DNA of 64,000 nt, from the NCBI RefSeq assembly GCF_000247695.1, contig NW_004624800.1, positions 8,633,364 through 8,697,363 of the forward strand. The letters run 5' to 3'. How positions within the stretch are numbered: the first letter of the stretch is position 1; every line of letters starts with the position of its first letter. Both the position numbers and the translations under genes were made by a program. This document shows positions 59,276 to 64,000 of this stretch, one piece after another. The DNA comes from Heterocephalus glaber (taxonomy: Eukaryota > Chordata > Mammalia > Rodentia > Bathyergidae). The notes under the pieces were generated by a model that did not search any database, was not told the DNA's origin, and saw only the letters and a program-made list of their open reading frames with translations.

Positions 59276-60780
59276 AAGGAGGAAAAATAGTGGAATGGAA
59301 ACTAAAATCAGGACTGAAACTCACCAATTAGAAACTTTACTCTCAAGGTTCTAAGGGAAGAACATAGCAGTAGAAGTTAAAAAGTGAAGAAGATAGGGAA
59401 TCTAGCATAGTGTGGCTGCAATGAGCTGGACACATGGAACAGAGAAATGGATCAGGTCATGGAGGCAGCAAAACATCACCAGCAGGAGGCACTACAGCCA
59501 CAACAATGGACACTGTCCTCAGGGAAGCATTTTGGTTGTTTTTCCAATTTATAGTATACCAGCTACAGTTCTGTATTTAGTTGTAACAGAGCCTTTTACT
59601 ATTAAAAACCAAAAGAGGGAAAAGTAATAGAAACAAGAGGAAAAGGAGTTCTTTTGTACACATAACTAAGGGACAAGAGAATTGAAGCTGGAATAATGGG
59701 GCAAAACACTTTCTCGGAGTAGCAGGAACACACTTCTTAAGAACAGAGAAAGGAGTAACTGTTTGCTGAACCATGGGGAACCCACAGGAAGCGGTCCACC
59801 ATGTGTACCTACAGACTGGAGAACAGGCTGGTGCCATACTAATTATTAAAGCTCTCCCTTGGCCATCAGTATGTAGAAAATTGGTGCTTGTCTAAAAAAT
59901 GATTTATGAGAGCTGTGACCTCAAGGCAGGGTGGCAATTATTAACCTCAGTGGTCTCTTTCAAGGAAAGATAAAGACTGTAGGTCTCTTTAAGACAAGAA
60001 TGGTCATAAAGAGATTCATTCCCTCAGTCTTTCCAGATGTCTGTTACACATATATTCCTCCCAGAAGTGAGCATTAATTATGTGGCCTGCAAATTCAATG
60101 GGTTTTCCTCACTGAAGGAAATACAGGCTAAATGACATGAAAAGGACCACTGCATCACTACCACTACAACTCTGTCCTATGGCTTAATAAAGAAAAATGG
60201 CATGTTACTAAAATGGGAGAAATTATTCAGCAAGCAAATTTGAAAGAAAATAATTTTAATATTGGCAGAGAGATCCACTAACTAAAAGTGCAAAAGGAAG
60301 GGGAAAAAGGAAATTATGAAAGATCTACATTAGTAAAGAGCTGATATTTGTGATTGGATTTACCTGGCAATGTAAGCATAAATCAAGCTTGAATCAAACC
60401 TCCAACCTCCTTTTAGGCCCTACCTTTGGGCTATATCAAACACAGCAGTGACTTGCATCATCTACCCTAATCAACACAAAGTGTGTTGGGCTTGCATAGA
60501 AGACACAGATTTATGTCCCTGCCTTGCCCCAATGCTGCTCAGCTAGGTCCCTGTAGAATCTAAAGTCTAGACACTCAGTTAATATGTTTATTTCTTCTAA
60601 TCTGTAAAATGTGAACAATAATGATTACTTTTTAATCAAGAGTACTGTAGCAACTAAGAAGAAAAACTTACTCAAATTAGGTTATGCAAAAGGTGGTGGC
60701 TCTTAGAGAGAAAAATGTATTTCAGTGCAGCCAGAAGTTAAGCTGTAGGGCATGAAGGGAGATTAGGAAGGAAGCCAGCG
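59276..60780. other. Intron sequence without recognised gene
   Basis: No gene is visible. Parts (59400-59860) are more GC-balanced, possibly old repeat. The open frames at 59412-59627 and 59577-59837 have no known domain. Confidence 0.45.
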
Positions 60781-60782
60781 AC

Positions 60783-60814
<32 letters not shown>

Positions 60815-60828
60815 TGTGTGTGTGTGTA
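60783..60828. repeat. (TG)n microsatellite, once interrupted
   Basis: Two TG runs separated by one TA unit. It lies immediately beside the tail side of the following minus-strand SINE. Confidence 0.95.
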
Positions 60829-61006
60829 ATACTGGAGATTGAACCCAGCCTTTGCACTAAGCTATATTCCCAGACCATTCATTCATTCATTCATTCACAG
60901 AGATATTGCCTTGCTAAGCCACTAAGTTGCTCAGGCTCGGCCATCCTCCTGCCTCAGCTTCCTAGTGCTGAGATTACAGGCCTGCACCACAACCATACCT
61001 GGCTAT
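60829..61006 (-). repeat. B1-dID/B4-type composite SINE, minus strand
   Basis: TACTGGAGATTGAACCCAG and CTAAGCTATATTCCCAGACC are the ID half. An (ATTC)n linker and CTAAGCCACTAAGTTGCTCAGG, then GTGCTGAGATTACAGGCC are the B1 half. The 144-codon frame at 60784-61218 runs through the microsatellite and this SINE and is not a gene. Confidence 0.9.
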
Positions 61007-61339
61007 TGAAGCCAGTGACTTTATCCTTCCTACCTATGCAGAATCACAGAGTCGCCTACCTTTACTCCTTCACAAGTAGCTGCTTCCTTCTTTGCTCCTT
61101 GTCTGGTCCATGCGTGGCCCACCCTGTTTGCCCCAGTAGTACCCTCAGGTCCAAAATCTACACCCATAGCAAAGAAAACAAAGACAATTTGGTATTCTTT
61201 CTAATCACATCTGGCTAGTGGAGGAAGAAGAAGGCTGTGGGAGAGCATCTGTCCCTCTGGGCATAGAAGAGGATGATTCTGCAAGAGTCTTGGGAGATAA
61301 AAGGTTGAAGTTTGGCAGGAGAATTGATGGTTATCTATT

Positions 61340-61690
61340 GCCACCTGAATGCAATTCTAATGTCCATGTAATGAAAACTTCATTTCTGATTCAGTGGTGC
61401 TGAGAGGTGTGATCTTCAATGGATGTTTAGTGCAGTTGCATAGAGGTGTGTTGGAAGTGGGTTGTTGATAAAAGAATAAGTCTTCACATCTCACATGTGT
61501 GCTTGCCTTTCCACTTACTGCCATGGGATGCCCCAACAAGAAGCCCTCATCTCATGCTAAGCACATGCTGATACCATACCCATGAATGTCCCAGCCTTCA
61601 GAACCAAGAGTTAAATCAAGTTTTTTCTTTATAAATTACCCATCTCTGATACTTCATTATAGAAGCAGAAAACAGGCTAGGGCAGTGTCT
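61340..61690 (+). repeat. MST/MLT1-like LTR (MaLR)
   Basis: CTGCCATGGGATGCCCC, CAACAAGAAGCCCTCATC, TGTCCCAGCCTTCAGAACC, TCTTTATAAATTACCCATC and AGAAGCAGAAAACAGGCTAG follow the 3' half of MST/THE1-type MaLR LTRs, which end in this order. Confidence 0.85.
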
Positions 61691-62777
61691 CTAATTTGCC
61701 ATCCTAATAATGTTGTTATGAAAGTCAACAAATGCTTAGGACACAAAGAAAGCATTTATATCTATAAACTGTATTATGAATGTAAGGTAGGGGATATGTT
61801 CTAAAAACTCTCAAAAGTTTAATATCTGTGCTAAACTTGAAAATGGTAGCAAATATTTTGATTGACATTGACTCAGAGAGACACAAGATTAGAGGTTTTC
61901 AATGCATTAAGAATGTGGAGATAAATTAGATTACAGGAATAAAGTAATAAACAGAGGGAAAGGAGGAGAGATGGAGAAAGCAAGGTAGGAAGGAAGGAAG
62001 GAAGGAAGGAAGGGAGAAAGAAAGGGAGGGAGGAGTAAAAGGAAAACAATGAAACTAAATAATTGGACTCCAGGAGACATTATAGACTTACATATAGATT
62101 TATCATTTAAAGATCACATTTAACCCTGGTTTTGTTATTTATTGTTCTCTGATATGAAGATTGCAGCACATGGATTTGGATTGTGAGAACCCAAAAACTA
62201 AACTAAATTTCATAAAGATGTGACAATCTGTCATTGGAATGTGTGTTTGCGTATATATTATAATTTTGGCTTTCTATGTATTTATAAACACGTGCTCTGT
62301 AAAATATATTTGAAAAATATGATTTAATTGCATAATGAAATGTGAAGTTAATGTTTATCAACATAACGCTGAAGTGAATTTTTCTTTTCTGCGAGTGTAC
62401 AATTAATTAGTAAATTATAGTCTTTTATCTTTCTGTGCTAGATATGACCTTTTTACTTTCAGATGCTTACATAGGGTATGTGTCAGATGGTTTTGCCACT
62501 AGTGAATTCAGAAAATATACTCCCAGCACTTTTGGCTTCTCTTACTTATAACCGTTTCTTTTTTGCTTCTGTTGAGAATTTTCTGCTGCCTTTTTTGCTA
62601 CCTTTCAGATATATAGTATCATGCTCTACTGAAAAACATCTCAATCAGTAAAGGTTATAGCTATGCATATTTGACCATGAATTTCAGTGAATAAATTCCT
62701 TCTCCAAAGGGCATGTGAGCTTTCCTCTAAGAATAAAATGCTGTGTTTTATTACCCAAATGGGCATATGCAATTGTT
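61691..62777. other. Intron sequence without recognised gene
   Basis: AT-rich intron. It contains a (GGAA)n microsatellite at about 61985-62015 within a purine-rich tract reaching 62040. Nothing else is nameable. Confidence 0.5.
61985..62040. repeat. (GGAA)n microsatellite and purine tract
   Basis: About six GGAA units followed by GGGAGAAAGAAAGGGAGGG. Confidence 0.92.
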
Positions 62778-62955
62778 TTTCAGTTCTGGGGAGTGAACTC
62801 TGGACTTTTACACTGAGCTACTTCCCCAGAATTTTTGTTTTTTATTTTGATACAAGGTCTCTCTAATTCCCCAAGTAGAACTCAAACTTCTAATTTTCTT
62901 GCCTCAGCTTACCAGAGTGCTGGGATTACAGGCCTGTGCCTCTATGCCTGGTTAT
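62778..62955 (-). repeat. B1-dID/B4-type composite SINE, minus strand
   Basis: TTCTGGGGAGTGAACTCTGG, CACTGAGCTACTTCCCC, TTTTGATACAAGGTCTCTC and GAGTGCTGGGATTACAGGCC show the ID half, linker and antisense B1 half in order. Confidence 0.88.
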
Positions 62956-63403
62956 GTATTTCTTTTAGGTTTTTCTTGGAGAGACTATACCATCCTCAGT
63001 GATGATGGCTCCTTCAACACATACTGCCATGGTCAAGTAGGTTTGAGTTTCACTCTGCAAATGTATGTCGAATGTGTCCATGAAGGTGCAGTGCACCATG
63101 AAGGATGAGGATACAGCTGTCTGCCTCAGAATCCAAAACAACTAGGTAAATAGTAGAGGATGGAGGGAGAGTTAACATGCAGTTATGCATAGCAAACAAC
63201 TTTAAGAGCCAAAATGTAAGTAATAAAGTTCCAACAGAATAAATATTGGTAGATGGAACACAATAAAGTATAAGCCAGTAACTGTGGGACACATAATATT
63301 TTCTCCTCTCATATGACAGTTTCACCCTAATATGGGATTATGAATTATAGCAATAGCTAAGGAAATATAAACAGGAGTTTGGACAGCCAAGAAAACACAA
63401 CTT
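62956..63403. other. Intron sequence without recognised gene
   Basis: No supported gene or repeat; the open frame at 63050-63325 looks accidental. Confidence 0.5.
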
Positions 63404-63423
63404 TAAAAAAAATAGCTTTTTGA

Positions 63424-63612
63424 GTTCAGCATGATGGTGCACATCTTTAATCCCGGCCTCAGGAGGCTGAGACAAGAGGACTGATAGGAATTTGAAGCTG
63501 GGCTACCTAGTGAGTTCAAGGCCAGCCTGGGCTACATTGTAAGTTCAAGGCCAGAATGACCTACATAGAGAGAAACTGTCTAAAAATAAAAGAGAGAAAA
63601 AAAGAATACAAT
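63424..63612 (+). repeat. B1 (7SL-derived) SINE
   Basis: CAGCATGATGGTGCACATC, TTTAATCCCGGCCTC, AGGAGGCTGAGACAAGAGG and twice GTTCAAGGCCAG, the internal duplication typical of B1, followed by CTACATAGAGAGAAACTGTC and an A-rich tail. The flanks AAATAGCTTTTTG (from about 63408) and AAATAGGTTTTTTG (from about 63618) are a probable target-site duplication. Confidence 0.9.
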
Positions 63613-63891
63613 AATAATAAAATAGGTTTTTTGTGTTGAAAAAACTTTCTCTTTGCAAATGTATTTATTCTATATGTCATCTGTCTGTCTATCCACTCAT
63701 CTATGTGCAAAAAACAATCCACAGAGAATATCAAAATGAAACAAAAGACATTTTTCAAAGCCAGGTTAAAAAAAACCACATTAACCAAGTGAAAAAGTAT
63801 ATTAACATTTTAGAAGTTTACTTTTAGATATCTCACTCTGAATATATGAGTAGGTAGATAAGTAGTTCTAAGTAATTAAAAGTGGCATCTG

Positions 63892-64000
63892 GGGCTCCCC
63901 TGCCACCATCCCAAGCTCCTAGGGCAGAGAAGCTGAGCTGGTCCCAGAACCCGGAAGGAAGCTCCCCCGCTGCCATCCCAAGCTCCTAGGGCAGAGAAGC
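63892..64000. repeat. GC-rich 67-bp tandem repeat, cut by window edge
   Basis: The block CATCCCAAGCTCCTAGGGC, followed by AGAGAAGC, occurs at 63907 and again at 63974, a period of 67 bp. The region before it (CTCCCCTGCCAC / CTCCCCCGCTGC) is also repeated. The second unit is still running at the end of the window. It is much richer in GC than the surrounding intron. Confidence 0.9.

Larger units (their letters stand above)
1..64000 (-). other. CNTNAP2: Partial CNTNAP2 gene body (introns around one exon)
   Basis: The single recognisable exon at 4503-4696 is read on the minus strand, so the whole window is inferred to lie inside the transcribed region of this gene. Bases 1-4502 belong to the intron after the exon and 4697-64000 to the intron before it. 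CNTNAP2 is known as one of the largest mammalian genes, with very long introns, which fits 64 kb holding one exon. I looked for the preceding exon (expected to encode the start of the discoidin domain) on the minus strand and did not find it, so it probably lies beyond 64000. A separate gene nested in the intron cannot be excluded, but none is visible. Confidence 0.85.

Noticed and set aside
60784..61218. A 144-codon open frame starting in Cys-Val repeats
   Set aside because: It begins in a (TG)n microsatellite and continues through an antisense B1-dID SINE.
4697..64000. A second CNTNAP2 exon upstream
   Set aside because: I looked on the minus strand for the residues expected before this exon (SGSYSPGYAKINKRG) and saw no match. 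A short exon could be missed by eye; a translated search would settle it.
1..64000. A previously undescribed multi-gene system
   Set aside because: Beyond one exon, every longer coding-like stretch I can interpret is mobile-element sequence, and the rest has no coding signature.

Overview
This is an AT-rich stretch of mammalian nuclear DNA, almost entirely intronic. The only host coding sequence I can support is one 194-bp exon on the minus strand (4503-4696), with consensus splice sites on both sides. It encodes part of a discoidin (F5/8 type C) domain that I recognise as CNTNAP2 (contactin-associated protein-like 2, Caspr2), most likely exon 3. The gene runs right to left, so 1-4502 is the downstream intron and 4697-64000 the upstream intron. 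Exon 2 was looked for by eye and not found.

The repeats point to a rodent outside the mouse/rat group. There are about a dozen copies of an ID-like tRNA-derived SINE with an unusual body, composite ID+B1 (B1-dID/B4-type) SINEs, a B1 with its internal duplication, and rodent-style MaLR LTRs. I favour a beaver- or squirrel-related lineage, but the sequence alone does not fix the species.

Layout: 1-4502, intron with a pair of ID SINEs and a pyrimidine tract. 4503-4696, exon. 4697-8500, ID SINEs, two MaLR LTRs, and a young L1 3' end following old L1 sequence. 8500-17100, mostly decayed repeats, including an ancient CR1/L3-type LINE reverse transcriptase (13630-14065) and a younger L1 RT fragment (14400-15300). 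17100-24600, mostly plain intron with a few SINEs and a Tigger-type end. 24607-32010, an essentially full-length L1 with repeated 5' UTR units, decayed ORF1 and ORF2, a 3' UTR, a nested ID and target-site duplications (TSDs). 34257-36976, an old L1 followed by a young L1 (with a 470-N assembly gap) and an ID that used the same target. 38-46 kb, an ID dimer, a 5'-inverted L1 remnant, a chimeric L1/tRNA-Leu insertion, an MLT1-like LTR and MIR/L2-like fragments. 46-55 kb, mostly plain intron. 55.8-57.5 kb, a decayed MaLR element. 57858-58024, a mariner-like miniature element. 58-64 kb, more LTR and SINE copies, ending in a GC-rich 67-bp tandem repeat cut by the window edge.

There is no operon, defence system, CRISPR array or novel gene cassette. 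The most informative content is retrotransposition mechanics. The best case is a short antisense L1 3' end joined to the first 45 nt of a spliced tRNA-Leu(CAA), both enclosed by one TSD. Next are a target site used in turn by L1 and ID, and a dimeric ID apparently inserted as a unit. Repeat family names are recalled from known consensus sequences, not from a database search, and boundaries of old repeats are approximate.
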